Below, in pieces: positions 35,648-44,754 of a stretch of DNA of 57,322 nt; position 1 is the first letter of the stretch, and every line of letters begins with the position of its first letter. The stretch is from Herbaspirillum sp. (GTDB lineage Bacteria > Pseudomonadota > Gammaproteobacteria > Burkholderiales > Burkholderiaceae_D). The notes below the pieces were generated by a model that saw only the letters and a list, made by a program, of their open reading frames with translations, was not told the DNA's origin and searched no databases. The DNA lies in the NCBI GenBank assembly GCA_028292625.1, contig JAQGLY010000072.1, positions 1 through 57,322 on the forward strand, written 5' to 3'. A program made the translations under genes and the position numbers.

Positions 35648-35896
35648 CGCCAATCTCACACCGTCGAATTATAGATGATCAACTTGCCGAATCCGGAAGC
35701 GCTTGCACGTCGCGCTGGCAAATGACCGCTCCTGGCCGACCGTTGCCCCAACGAAGCAATTTTCGCCTTCCATGCAGAAAAAGAGATGCGGGCGATCTCC
35801 ATCACATGCGTTATGTTGGCCAGAGCAGTCGATGACATTGTTCTGTAGAATCGAGCCTCCTTTCGGAAGTTCAAGTCTAACTCGAGGATTCCATTC

Positions 35897-36961
35897 ATGA
35901 AAGTTTCGACAGCTTTACGCAATGCCTGTTTTTCCGTTCTTGTTGCATTACTCCCCTCTCTCGCTTCGGCACAAGATTATCCCGCACCGCGTGAAGGCGA
36001 CTGGACCGCGCCAAGCTTCACATTCCACACAGGCGAAACGCTGAACAATGTTCGCCTTCACTATGTGACCGTTGGCGACCCCACGAAGCCGGCGATTCTC
36101 GTGCTGCACGGCACGAACGAACCCGCTGCGGGGATGTTGAAACCGCTCTTTGCAGGCAAGCTGTTCGGACCGGGTCAACCGCTCGATGCGACGAAGTATT
36201 TCATCATCCTGCCCGATGGAATCGGTCTCGGAAAGTCCACCAAGCCATCCGACGGTCTGCGCGCGAGCTTTCCTCAATACGACTACAACGATATGGTGTC
36301 CGCGCAATATCGCATGGTGACCGAAGGACTCGGCATTCATCATCTTCGCCTCGTCATCGGCTACTCTCTGGGGGGAATGCAGACCTGGATTTGGGGCGAA
36401 CAGTATCCGGACATGATGGATGCGCTCGTGCCGATGGCGGCCCAGCCTACCGAGATGGCCGCGCGCAACTGGATGATGCGCCGCATGCTCGTCGAGTCGA
36501 TCAAGCAGGATCCGGCCTGGGACCATGGCAACTATTCGGTGCAGCCTCCGTCGTTGCGCCTCGCCGGCACGATGTTCGGGATCGCGACCAGCGGCGGCAC
36601 GCTCGCTTACCAGGCGTTGGCTCCAACACATGCGAAAGCGGACAAGATGGTCGATGATATGCTGGCGGCGCCAAAGGGCGATGCCAACGATGTCATCTAT
36701 CAATGGGCTTCGGCGGCCGACTATAACGCCGAGCCGGGCCTGAATCGCATTCGCGCGCCTTTGCTGGCCATCAACTCCGCGGATGACGAGCGCAACCCGC
36801 CGGAGACCGGCACGATGCAGGCGTCGCTCAAAAAATTGAAGCGCGCCCGCTTGCTGTTGATTCCTGCCAGCGCCGAAACCCGGGGACACGGAACGTTACT
36901 CAATGCGACGTTCTACGCCCAGCAACTTGCTGCCTTCATGCGGGAGACGGCGCAGCACTGA
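35897..36961 (+). CDS. Secreted alpha/beta hydrolase, homoserine-acetyltransferase-like fold
   Basis: A 354-residue precursor with signal peptide 1-25 (ACFSVLVALLPSLASAQ). The nucleophile elbow is GYSLGGMQTW, the acid is in NSADDERNPPE and the His in TRGHGTLLN, giving a full Ser-Asp-His triad. The layout resembles MetX-type acyltransferases, but the export signal and lone location argue for a periplasmic hydrolase of unknown substrate. The start codon follows an AT-rich leader with a weak AGGA-like site. Confidence 0.85.
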   Translation: MKVSTALRNACFSVLVALLPSLASAQDYPAPREGDWTAPSFTFHTGETLNNVRLHYVTVGDPTKPAILVLHGTNEPAAGMLKPLFAGKLFGPGQPLDATKYFIILPDGIGLGKSTKPSDGLRASFPQYDYNDMVSAQYRMVTEGLGIHHLRLVIGYSLGGMQTWIWGEQYPDMMDALVPMAAQPTEMAARNWMMRRMLVESIKQDPAWDHGNYSVQPPSLRLAGTMFGIATSGGTLAYQALAPTHAKADKMVDDMLAAPKGDANDVIYQWASAADYNAEPGLNRIRAPLLAINSADDERNPPETGTMQASLKKLKRARLLLIPASAETRGHGTLLNATFYAQQLAAFMRETAQH

Positions 36962-37176
36962 GGCGGCCGTTCGAACTTGCCCTGATTGGGCATGTCATGG
37001 TTCAGAAGGGGGGCATGCCGCCCAGCCTGCCCTCTTTCGATGATGAAGGTTCACCGCGATCAGCAACAGCTTGCCGGCGGTGTTCGCCGGCAATGAGGCT
37101 GCACTTGACCTGCTCCCTGAGAATCGTTGCCGGCCCTTTCGCCATGGCTTTTAAGGTCTCTTCCGGGAGCCTCGCC

Positions 37177-37797
37177 TCACAGCCTGAAAATCGAATACGC
37201 CAATGATCCGGAAAATACGACCAGCACTAACGACCCGGATCGCAAATACGTCGATGTATGGTTTGCCCATGATGGTCTGGACGTCAGAAGGCCCCCGAGG
37301 CTTGACCACGCGATACTGATTGGGGCGAGGATCATCAGGAATGCAATAACCGCGCAGGCGAAATATTCGGCGGACTTGAAAGCCTCTAACGGAAATAGCG
37401 TGCTCGCAAAAAGCAGCGCTTTGGGATTCATGACCGTCACCGCGAAGATTTCCCTGATGCTCACCGGTCCCGCATTTCGGTCGTCAAGCATCCGGCTCTG
37501 CGTCCACATCTTCACTGCCAGCCACAGTATATAAACCGAACAAAGCAGCTTGACCACATCCAGGAACCACGGCGCACTGGTGGCAAAGGAAAGTAGAAAA
37601 AACCCCCAAAGTGAAATGGCGGTTACATACCCAAGAGCTTCGGCCGCCACGAGGGGAAGTGTTCTACGAATACCGACTTTCAGTCCCGATGAAAGCAGCA
37701 AGGTATTGGTAGGCCCTGGCAGCATCAATACGAGCGATCCGTAGAGCGACATTTTGAGCAAGGCATTCAGACTAAAGATAGATCCTCCGAGATTCAT
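37177..37797 (-). CDS. LysE/RhtB-family amino-acid exporter
   Basis: A protein of about 206 residues with five to six transmembrane helices. The family motif is in LMLPGPTNTLLLSSGLKVG near the N-terminus, with AVTVMNPKALLFA in the middle. The ATG at 37797 is used; a TTG seven codons upstream is possible. There is no adjacent regulator or substrate gene, so the exported compound is unknown. Confidence 0.85.
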   Translation of the reverse strand: MNLGGSIFSLNALLKMSLYGSLVLMLPGPTNTLLLSSGLKVGIRRTLPLVAAEALGYVTAISLWGFFLLSFATSAPWFLDVVKLLCSVYILWLAVKMWTQSRMLDDRNAGPVSIREIFAVTVMNPKALLFASTLFPLEAFKSAEYFACAVIAFLMILAPISIAWSSLGGLLTSRPSWANHTSTYLRSGSLVLVVFSGSLAYSIFRL

Positions 37798-38034
37798 GGT
37801 GTGCAGGGAAAACTTCAATGCTTACCGCAATTTACTGGAAATTGAGCAGCAGTAGCTAACTATGTATGACATCGCGGCTTTTCACCCAAATATACGGAAG
37901 ATTTCGGGCGAGCAGTTGGCAATCAAGGCACGGGAACCGACATAAGACCAACACGCCAAATAACGCAATCTCAGTCAGGACACGTCCTTCGCAAAAACGT
38001 ATAGTTTGCATCGGTGAAGGATGCGAGGGGAAAT

Positions 38035-38636
38035 ATGTCGAAGACAGGGGCTTATGCGGCGAAATTCAGCAAGGTGTTCGATCACATCGATATACACCTT
38101 GGTGAGGCGCTGACTCTGGAGCAGTTGAGTGAAGTCGCGAACTTTTCGAAATACCATTTTCACCGGCAGTTCTCCGAGTATGTCGGTATCAGTGTCATTC
38201 GATATGTCCAACTGATGCGGCTCAAACGGGCTTCCTATCGACTCGTCTTCAACCGCCTTGACCGAATCACCGACATTGCATTGGATGCCGGTTTTGAAAA
38301 TCCGGAGTCATTTTCCCGGGCATTCAAGAACACCTTCGGGCAATCGCCTACCGAGTTTCGCAGGAACCCGGCATGGAAACCATGGAACGAGCGATATAAA
38401 CTTTTATCCAGAGAAAGGAAACAGAGCATGGAAGTCAGAATAGTCGATTGCGAACAGACCAAGGTGGCGGCATTGGAGCATCGCGGGCCGCCCGAATTGG
38501 TCAATGATTCGGCCAGCGTATTTATTAAAGCGGCGAGGAGCTACGTGATTTCCCGCTGTATTTTCGCTATCTGAACTTGATGCCGGAGACCCCTGAGCAT
38601 GAGCTGATTACCGACATCTATTTGCCATTGAAATAG
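38035..38636 (+). pseudogene. AraC-family regulator with GyrI-like domain, internally deleted and frameshifted
   Basis: The first 125 residues are an intact AraC DNA-binding domain (LTLEQLSEVANFSKYHFHRQ; AGFENPESFSRAFKNTFGQS), preceded by AGGGG. A GyrI-like ligand domain starts VRIVDCEQTKVAALEHRGPP but breaks off after SVFIKAA. The original C-terminus (ELRDFPLYFRYLNLMPETPE and on to a TAG at 38634-38636) follows directly in another frame, so about 80 residues are missing and the frame is shifted. The surviving open frame stops at 38574. It could still make a truncated DNA-binding protein. Confidence 0.85.
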
Positions 38637-38688
38637 TGTCGGATGATCGAATTAATGGCATTCAGGAATGGCGGCTGCCGGGCCGCGC

Positions 38689-39453
38689 CTAGCGCGGGGT
38701 GACAAATCCGTTGGCCTGAAGCGCCTTCTGGATGGGGGCGGACTTGATGGCTTCAAGAAACATCGCCGCCGCCTCCGGGTTTGGCGCCTTCGCGGCGATG
38801 GCGGCGACGTAAACCGTGCGTAGCTGAACCTCGTCGGGCAACAGGGTTAAAGGTCCAAGTCCCTTCACCGGCGCCGCTTCGCTGATTTGCCCGAGCGAGA
38901 TATCGACTTCGCCCCGGGCTGCGGCCTCCATCGCGTTTTGCCCATCGGGAAAGACTTTGACCTTGTTTTTGAGCTGATCGGAAAGCCCCAGTCTTTCAAA
39001 GAGCTTGGCCAGATAAATGCCTGTGGTGGCTCCGCGTGCGGGATCGGCGATTCCGATGGTGGACGCCGACAGCAGAGCCTTTTTGAAGGTTTCGACGGTG
39101 CCGATGTCAGGCGCCGGATGCCCCTTGGCGACGCCGGCCCCCAAGCTTGTCGTCCCAAGCGTAAGCTCGGATTTGGCATCCACCAGCGACTTGGCCTCTA
39201 GCTCCTTCATCGCGGAAGGCGTCACGATGATCACGTCGAAGCTGGCTCCTTGCACCGCTTTGTCCTTCATCGCCCCGGCGGTGTCGTATTCGAAGTGGAC
39301 GGCTCGGCCGGTTTGCTCCTGGAATGCCCTTGGCAAATCGGCCAAGGACGATTTGACCGCTGCGGCCGAGAATGCGACCAAGTCTCCGGCGAAGGCCCCG
39401 CCCGTGGCCAATGCGAGTGCTGTCACTGTTGCTATTTTCAACGCTGCGCGCAT
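38689..39453 (-). CDS. ModA-like periplasmic substrate-binding protein, orphan
   Basis: A 254-residue precursor with signal peptide 1-22 (ATVTALALATGGAFA). The mature protein resembles the molybdate-binding ModA family (LVAFSAAAVKSSLADLP; IGIADPARGATTGIYL). No ModB or ModC gene is nearby, and the typical oxyanion serines are only partly recognisable, so the ligand is uncertain. AGGGAAA precedes the ATG at 39453. A 52-residue membrane protein gene lies 35 nt upstream. Confidence 0.82.
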   Translation of the reverse strand: MRAALKIATVTALALATGGAFAGDLVAFSAAAVKSSLADLPRAFQEQTGRAVHFEYDTAGAMKDKAVQGASFDVIIVTPSAMKELEAKSLVDAKSELTLGTTSLGAGVAKGHPAPDIGTVETFKKALLSASTIGIADPARGATTGIYLAKLFERLGLSDQLKNKVKVFPDGQNAMEAAARGEVDISLGQISEAAPVKGLGPLTLLPDEVQLRTVYVAAIAAKAPNPEAAAMFLEAIKSAPIQKALQANGFVTPR

Positions 39454-39488
39454 GATGTTTTTCCCTGTGAATCCAATGATTAAAATCA

Positions 39489-39647
39489 TCAATTAACTTT
39501 AGCCATGATCAACAATACGAGATAAGAAATTAGTCCGCCGAAAATGGCCAGCACCAGCAAATGATGATGCGGAATGAATCTGCTGACGATTGGATACAGA
39601 AAATAGAGCGCGATGCCAATGAGGATGCTGGTAATAATGTTTTTCAT
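39489..39647 (-). CDS. Small membrane protein
   Basis: A 52-residue frame beginning MKNIITSILIGIALYFLYPI, with two hydrophobic helices (about 4-22 and 29-48) separated by SRFIPHHH. It ends 35 nt before the ModA-like gene on the same strand. Composition and the clean two-helix pattern support it; no clear ribosome binding site is seen. Function unknown. Confidence 0.5.
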   Translation of the reverse strand: MKNIITSILIGIALYFLYPIVSRFIPHHHLLVLAIFGGLISYLVLLIMAKVN

Positions 39648-39740
39648 GACTGGTTTAATTTCCGCTATGAACCGAATTTATTTAATGTAACTGGCCGGAC
39701 GGAATTTTACAGAATTATTTTGAGTATTTTTTATGACCGG

Positions 39741-40006
39741 CCACATTCGCGTATACGCGATCTCCTGGCGGCTAGGCCGCTTCTCGCTATGGCGCCCTTC
39801 TTGCTCAACGCCTGCACTCTACCATCGCCGCCGCTAACGCGGGACGCCTATATCTGGCAGCGTCATCGGACGCCCGCAGTCCCCTCGCAAGGCAGACAAG
39901 CGGCGACCTGATACGCACGTGGCGCGTTTTAGCTGCGGAATTGGATGTCACCGGCGACGCGTTCCATGTTGCCGAGCGTGTGCTCACCAGGGTGAATGAA
40001 GAATGA
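39741..40006 (+). pseudogene. Frameshifted lipoprotein relic (DUF3142-like)
   Basis: One frame reads LLAMAPFLLNACTLPSPPLT, a lipobox-like start, then DAYIWQRHRTPAV, and stops. A second frame continues DLIRTWRVLAAELDVTG and ends at 40004-40006. Together these resemble the N-terminal part of DUF3142 lipoproteins; the family call is from memory. The frame break and missing remainder mark it as decayed. Confidence 0.4.
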
Positions 40007-40330
40007 TGTCGATGCGCATGTGCCGGCGAATACGCAGCCATTCCGGCCGGCTTTGCCACATTTACGGATGAACGGTATTGGAGTGGGAGGGCACGGCATC
40101 CCAAACGTGTGGGCGAGGCCCTGCCTTATTTTCCGGACGATAACGATCCGCGCCATATCGAAAGGATGAATGACGGCGGGAACACCGCGCTTGCATCCTG
40201 GCGCATGCGCCAGTCGGCCACGGAATATGGCGCAGCGCTCGACGGCGCGCATCCTGCCGTGCCGTCACGCGCGCGCATGCCTGGTATGGGGCGGCGACTC
40301 TGGCGCACTCGGTCAGAACACGACCGTTGA
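40007..40330 (+). pseudogene. Unidentified protein-like relic without start codon
   Basis: A frame open from just after a stop codon to 40330 encodes a protein-like stretch including DERYWSGRARHPKRVGEALP and PYFPDDNDPRHIERMNDGG, then dissolves into Arg-rich sequence. No start codon or ribosome binding site suits it. I do not recognise it with confidence; it looks like the 3' remnant of a larger gene. Confidence 0.3.
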
Positions 40331-40358
40331 CGGCCCGGCCGCCGTCCCGCTCAGACCC

Positions 40359-41309
40359 TTATTTCGCCGGCGCGCTGGCGTCGTTAAGCAGCTTGACGTC
40401 CTCGGCAGACAGTTGCAGCCGCGTGGCCGCAGTGAGGCTTTCCAGCTGCTCCACCGACGTTGCGCTTGCAATCGGCGCCGTCACGCTCGGCCGTACGATG
40501 ATCCAGGCCAGCGCCACCGTTGCGGGGGTCGTGCTATTGCGCGTGGCCACTTCGACGAGCGCATCGACGATCCGCAGCCCGCGGTCGTTGAAGTATTTGT
40601 CCACCAGCGCGCCGCGCGAACCCTTTGCCGCGTCCGCCTTGGAACGGTATTTCCCGCTCAGGAAACCGCTCGCCAGGCTGAAATACGTGACCACCGCCAG
40701 CTTGTGCGCCTGCGCGACAGGCTCGAGATCGGTCTCGTAACCCGCCCGGTCGTAAAGATTGTATTCCGGCTGAAGCACCTGATACGCCGGCAGACTCAGT
40801 TTCTTCGACACCTTCAGCGCCGCCTCGAGCCGCGCAGCGGTGAAGTTCGATGCACCGATCACCCGGACCTTGCCGGCCTTGATCAGCTTCTGATACGCGC
40901 CTAGCGTCTCTTCGAACGGCGTCTTCTCGTCGTCGCAATGGGAGAAATAGACGTCGATGTAATCGGTCTGCAGCCGGCGCAGCGAATCCTCGACGGCGGC
41001 CTCGATGTTGGCCGCCGACAAGCCCTGCCGGTTCTTCCACATGCCGACCTTGGTCGCCAGCACGATCTTGTCGCGCTTGCCGCTTTGCTTGAACCACTTG
41101 CCGATGATCGCTTCGGACTCGCCGCCCTGATTGCCGTCGGCCCAGTGCGAGTAGCTGTCGGCGGTATCGACGAAGTTCAAGCCGTGGTCGACGCAGGTGT
41201 CGAGAAGCGAGAACGAGGTGCGCTCGTCGGCGGTCCAGCCGAAGACGTTGGCGCCGAAGACGAGCGGCGCGACTTGAAGGTCCGAGGTTCCTAAGGTATG
41301 TTTTTGCAT
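40359..41309 (-). CDS. Aldo/keto reductase
   Basis: A 316-residue TIM-barrel NADPH reductase. The catalytic tetrad is visible as Asp and Tyr in FVDTADSYSHW, Lys in VLATKVG and His in VYFSHCDDE. The NADP-binding region includes ASATSVEQLESL. GGAGAAG precedes the ATG. It resembles the YajO/PdxI group; the substrate is unknown. A second, different aldo/keto reductase gene follows upstream on the same strand. Confidence 0.9.
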   Translation of the reverse strand: MQKHTLGTSDLQVAPLVFGANVFGWTADERTSFSLLDTCVDHGLNFVDTADSYSHWADGNQGGESEAIIGKWFKQSGKRDKIVLATKVGMWKNRQGLSAANIEAAVEDSLRRLQTDYIDVYFSHCDDEKTPFEETLGAYQKLIKAGKVRVIGASNFTAARLEAALKVSKKLSLPAYQVLQPEYNLYDRAGYETDLEPVAQAHKLAVVTYFSLASGFLSGKYRSKADAAKGSRGALVDKYFNDRGLRIVDALVEVATRNSTTPATVALAWIIVRPSVTAPIASATSVEQLESLTAATRLQLSAEDVKLLNDASAPAK

Positions 41310-41414
41310 TTTCTTCTCCGCTGATGAGGGAGGCGTCAGAGTACCGCAGGCATGGAGACGTCCGGTCGGTTCTATACGCCAATTGGTGCTAAGTGCGAAT
41401 CAACCGCCAAACAC

Positions 41415-42398
41415 TTACCGTGTCGGCGGCGCCATAAATTCAGGCCCAACCGGATCCTTGACGTTGCGGCCAAGAATCGCGTCTATTTCCAGCAGATCAC
41501 CGGCGCTCAGCTTCCAGCCGAAAGCCTCGTCGATACCTGCCAATTGCTCCGGCTTGCGAGCGCCCCACAGTGCGATGGTCGGCCCTTGGTCGAGTATCCA
41601 GCGAACCGCTAAAGCCAGGACCGATTTCCCGTACCGGTCATGCGCCAATTGTCGCAGGTCTTCGACCGCGGCCAGGTATTGAGTGAAGCGCGGCGCCTTG
41701 AATTTAGGATCGGCCTTACGCAGATCGTCGCCATCGAAAGTCGTATCCGAACGCATCCGCCCCGACAGCAGCCCCCGGCATAACGCACCGTAAGCCAATA
41801 CCGTCAATCCATGCTGCTTGGCGTAGGGCAGAACATCGGCTTCGATCGCCCGTTCAAACAGATTGTAAGGCGGCTGGATCGTCGCCAGCGAAGCGTGCTT
41901 GCGAAAACCGTCCATCTGCTCGGTGCTGTAGTTGCTTACCCCTATTGCCAGGATCTTCCCTTCCTTACGCAGCTTCTCCAGCTCGACGGCGGTTTCCTCA
42001 TGCGGCACCAAGGTGTCAGGCCAATGCACCTGATACAGATCGATACGGTCGGTACGAAGCCGGCGCAGCGAGTCTTCAATCTCTTGGCGAATCCGCGCCG
42101 CGCTGGCGTTGCGCCTTACCTTTTCGTTCGGCCAATCCAGCGCCACTTTGGTTGCAATCACCACCTGGTCACGGATGCCTTCCAATGCCTTGCCGACGAT
42201 CTCTTCGGAGTTGCCAAAGCCGTATACCGGAGCGGTGTCGATCAGGTTGATGCCCGATTGTACGGCGCCGCGGATCGTTTCGATGGAACGGGCCTCATCG
42301 CTGCCGCCCCACATCCATCCGCCAATTGCCCAGGTACCGAGACCGATACGCGAAACCGGCAGCTCAATGCCGGGAATGTTGATTGTTTCAATGCTCAT
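41415..42398 (-). CDS. Aldo/keto reductase
   Basis: A 327-residue enzyme with the tetrad in LIDTAPVYGFGNSEE, VIATKVALDWP and LYQVHWPDT. The sequence is clearly distinct from its neighbour and resembles the Gram-positive YhdN/IolS-like subgroup. TAGGAAAAA is upstream of the ATG. It is divergent from a LysR regulator across 105 nt, which suggests regulation by it. Confidence 0.9.
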   Translation of the reverse strand: MSIETINIPGIELPVSRIGLGTWAIGGWMWGGSDEARSIETIRGAVQSGINLIDTAPVYGFGNSEEIVGKALEGIRDQVVIATKVALDWPNEKVRRNASAARIRQEIEDSLRRLRTDRIDLYQVHWPDTLVPHEETAVELEKLRKEGKILAIGVSNYSTEQMDGFRKHASLATIQPPYNLFERAIEADVLPYAKQHGLTVLAYGALCRGLLSGRMRSDTTFDGDDLRKADPKFKAPRFTQYLAAVEDLRQLAHDRYGKSVLALAVRWILDQGPTIALWGARKPEQLAGIDEAFGWKLSAGDLLEIDAILGRNVKDPVGPEFMAPPTR

Positions 42399-42503
42399 AT
42401 TTTTCCTAAGTAAACGTCGCTCGATCAGATCGATGATAATAGCTCAGAAGATGTTGAGATAAATTCAATGGAATAGTGACTTAATTGCATACACGGACTC
42501 ACG

Positions 42504-43424
42504 ATGGCTACTTTAAATCGCACTTCACTCGCCGACCTGAACGTCTTTATGACGATCGTTCGACGACGCAGCTTCCGGGAAGCGGCCAATGAACTGGAGC
42601 TCACCACCTCCGCTTTAAGTCATTCGATGAGGCATCTGGAAGCACGGCTGGATGTCAAGTTGCTCAATCGTACCAGCCGCTCGGTGGTGCCGACCTTGGC
42701 CGGCGCCGCGCTGGCGGAAAGACTCGAACAAGGTTTTCAGACCATTAGTGAAGCGCTGGGGGATCTCGACCACTATCGCGGCACGCCCGCAGGCCGTTTG
42801 CGCATCAACGTACCGCGGGATGCGGCGCGCTTGCTGCTTAGCCCGGCTTTGCCAAAATTCTTTGCGCAATATGCCGACCTGGAATTGGATTTGACGGTAG
42901 AGGACCGGCCGGTTGACATCGTTGCGGAGGGTTACGATGCAGGCATCCGGTATGGCGGAACGGTGCCTCAGGACATGGTCGCCGTACCGCTGACCGGGAA
43001 GCTGCGCTGGGTGGTCGTGGGCGCGCCGGAATACTTGAACCGCCGGGGCCGCCCGCAGGTCCCTGCGGACCTGTTGAGCCATGCCTGCGTGCGCATGCGC
43101 CTTGGCGATAACTCTACATATAAATGGGAATTGGGTGAGGGATCGCGCGCGATCGAGCTCGACGTTCCCGGGCCGATCAGCGCCAATGAAACCGAAAGCG
43201 CCGTGCTGGCGGCGATCAATGGCTTGGCGCTTACCTACTGTCTGGAAAGCCGGGTCGAACAGGAACTGCGTAGTGGACTGCTGGAAATCGTGCTGCCGGA
43301 TTGGTCCGTCATGGGTGCGCCGTTTTACATGTACTACCCTAGCCGCCGCCAGCCGCCGCCCGGTCTTCAACAGTTAATCGAATGCCTTCGCGCCGAACCC
43401 TTGTCGGTTCTCGTGCCTAGATAA
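42504..43424 (+). CDS. LysR-family transcriptional regulator
   Basis: A 306-residue protein. The helix-turn-helix (about 8-65) contains SFREAANELELTTSALSHSM, and the effector domain has the CrgA-like segments GRLRINVPRDAARLLL and YDAGIRYGGTVPQDMVAV. It is divergent from the aldo/keto reductase at 41415-42398, the classic LysR arrangement. A degenerate copy of its 43043-43102 segment occurs at 48455-48512. Confidence 0.92.
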   Translation: MATLNRTSLADLNVFMTIVRRRSFREAANELELTTSALSHSMRHLEARLDVKLLNRTSRSVVPTLAGAALAERLEQGFQTISEALGDLDHYRGTPAGRLRINVPRDAARLLLSPALPKFFAQYADLELDLTVEDRPVDIVAEGYDAGIRYGGTVPQDMVAVPLTGKLRWVVVGAPEYLNRRGRPQVPADLLSHACVRMRLGDNSTYKWELGEGSRAIELDVPGPISANETESAVLAAINGLALTYCLESRVEQELRSGLLEIVLPDWSVMGAPFYMYYPSRRQPPPGLQQLIECLRAEPLSVLVPR

Positions 43425-43635
43425 ATTTCCACATCGCTACACCTCTCGACTCGCCAATATGCATGAATCGTGAAATCTTGGGTTGCGAAAGATCAAAGAT
43501 CAAGTGGGTATTCGCACTAATGTTGCCGCTAAATCGCACCACAAAGTTGCCACCCGTTCGCATCCAAGTTTTCACTTGATCTCTAGGGGTATATGAATGT
43601 CCGCTTTCGAAGACGGATTCAATCGCTGAGAACAC
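43417..43635 (-). CDS. Possible small hypothetical protein
   Basis: A 72-residue frame with GTG start, containing YTPRDQVKTWMRTGGNFVV and FDLSQPKISRFMHIG. It overlaps the end of the LysR gene by 8 nt. The composition is protein-like, but there is no ribosome binding site and I do not recognise it. Confidence 0.3.
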   Translation of the reverse strand: MFSAIESVFESGHSYTPRDQVKTWMRTGGNFVVRFSGNISANTHLIFDLSQPKISRFMHIGESRGVAMWKFI

Positions 43636-43745
43636 TAAAGGCTATGTAAATAGCATGAATGTGCAATGACTCGCCGACGCTGCCCAATAGCCGCATCGGG
43701 GAATTGCTGCCGCATCACTGGATATCGGCGGACTATTCTTTTCCA

Positions 43746-43985
43746 TCATGGGAGGGTCAAGTCCAAACCGAGCATCCTGGCAAGGACGAAGGTGCCGAGC
43801 CCCAGGCCCAGGAGCGATAGCACGAAGACTGCGGCCACCTTGCCGCCCGCGCGTAGCACCGCGCGCTTCTCCATCTGCTTCTCCTTCTTCCCTTGATCGT
43901 AATGCCACTTGATGGCGAAGAACATGCCCGTGCCGAACACGAGAACCTTGAACGTAACGAAGACTACAGGGATCCAATCCATCAT
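43746..43985 (-). CDS. Small membrane protein
   Basis: A 79-residue protein with two hydrophobic helices (about 5-25 and 47-72) separated by a strongly charged loop (QGKKEKQMEKRAV). GGAAAT lies 8 nt upstream of the ATG. Function unknown; it is not linked to a recognisable operon. Confidence 0.6.
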   Translation of the reverse strand: MMDWIPVVFVTFKVLVFGTGMFFAIKWHYDQGKKEKQMEKRAVLRAGGKVAAVFVLSLLGLGLGTFVLARMLGLDLTLP

Positions 43986-44754
43986 TTTGAGTATTTCCAG
44001 GCTATTACTTGACGCTATCTATCGTGAGGAGCACTACCTCAAAACGCTGCATGACATCTCAATCGAAGTCGGCTTATTCTAGGTTAAGCAAACCGGGATC
44101 AACATTGGACATAAAGCCCTAGGACATAATGTCCTTACTGACTTATTCGACCTTCTGCCTCGCGAACTTGAGGTACCAGGCCAATCTCAGACTCGCCGCG
44201 AGCTCCTCCAAGCCTAGAAGGCGTTGGGCTGCAGCAACCACGAATTGCGTCGGCTGTTTAGGTCTCCAATCAGTCGCGGAACGAAATTCTTGTTGACCCA
44301 GGCACTCCCATAGCCGCCCCTGTGAATGTGATACGGGATTGGAAATGAAGTCTGGCCATTAATGCGAATATTCAATCAGGAACGCGCGGGAATACTATCT
44401 TGTCCACTATCGGCCACAAGCCGACGGTCGAGATGAGCGCTGATGCGGTGTCGGCGGATATACCCTCGTGTCCAGTAGCCATATGCCTGCTCCGTTCGCT
44501 CGTGGCAATGACTATTACAAGTGCAGCATCTTCGCGGGTCGAGCAATTCCGGCACGGTACCGCGAGACCGATTCGGAAGTGACGTCTTTCACGACTATTT
44601 ATTGCTGCATATATAAACATGCAGCAGCGTGCCAACCGTGGAACCGGAGTGGCATGTGGAGGATCGAACGACTTATCTTATCCCTCCAGCTACTGCGTTT
44701 ATTGGACGGCCGTGTCATTCTCAGCGCCCTTAGGCGCAAACAAGGGAGGCCAGC
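43986..44754. other. 769-nt interval without a supportable gene
   Basis: Only short frames. One plus-strand frame around 44090-44218 reads somewhat protein-like (ALGHNVLTDLFDLLPRELEV) but begins after a stop codon, so it is at best a relic. A perfect 7-bp-arm palindrome AGGACATAATGTCCT is at 44121-44135, with another GGACAT 15 nt before it. Confidence 0.45.

Noticed and set aside
35656..35922. An 88-residue minus-strand ORF between acylphosphatase and the alpha/beta hydrolase
   Set aside because: It overlaps the starts of the divergent genes on both sides and has no recognisable motif; the interval is more likely a promoter region with repeat-like sequence.
38689..39453. Calling this a functional molybdate importer
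   Set aside because: There are no modB or modC genes in the neighbourhood and the ligand residues are not clearly conserved.
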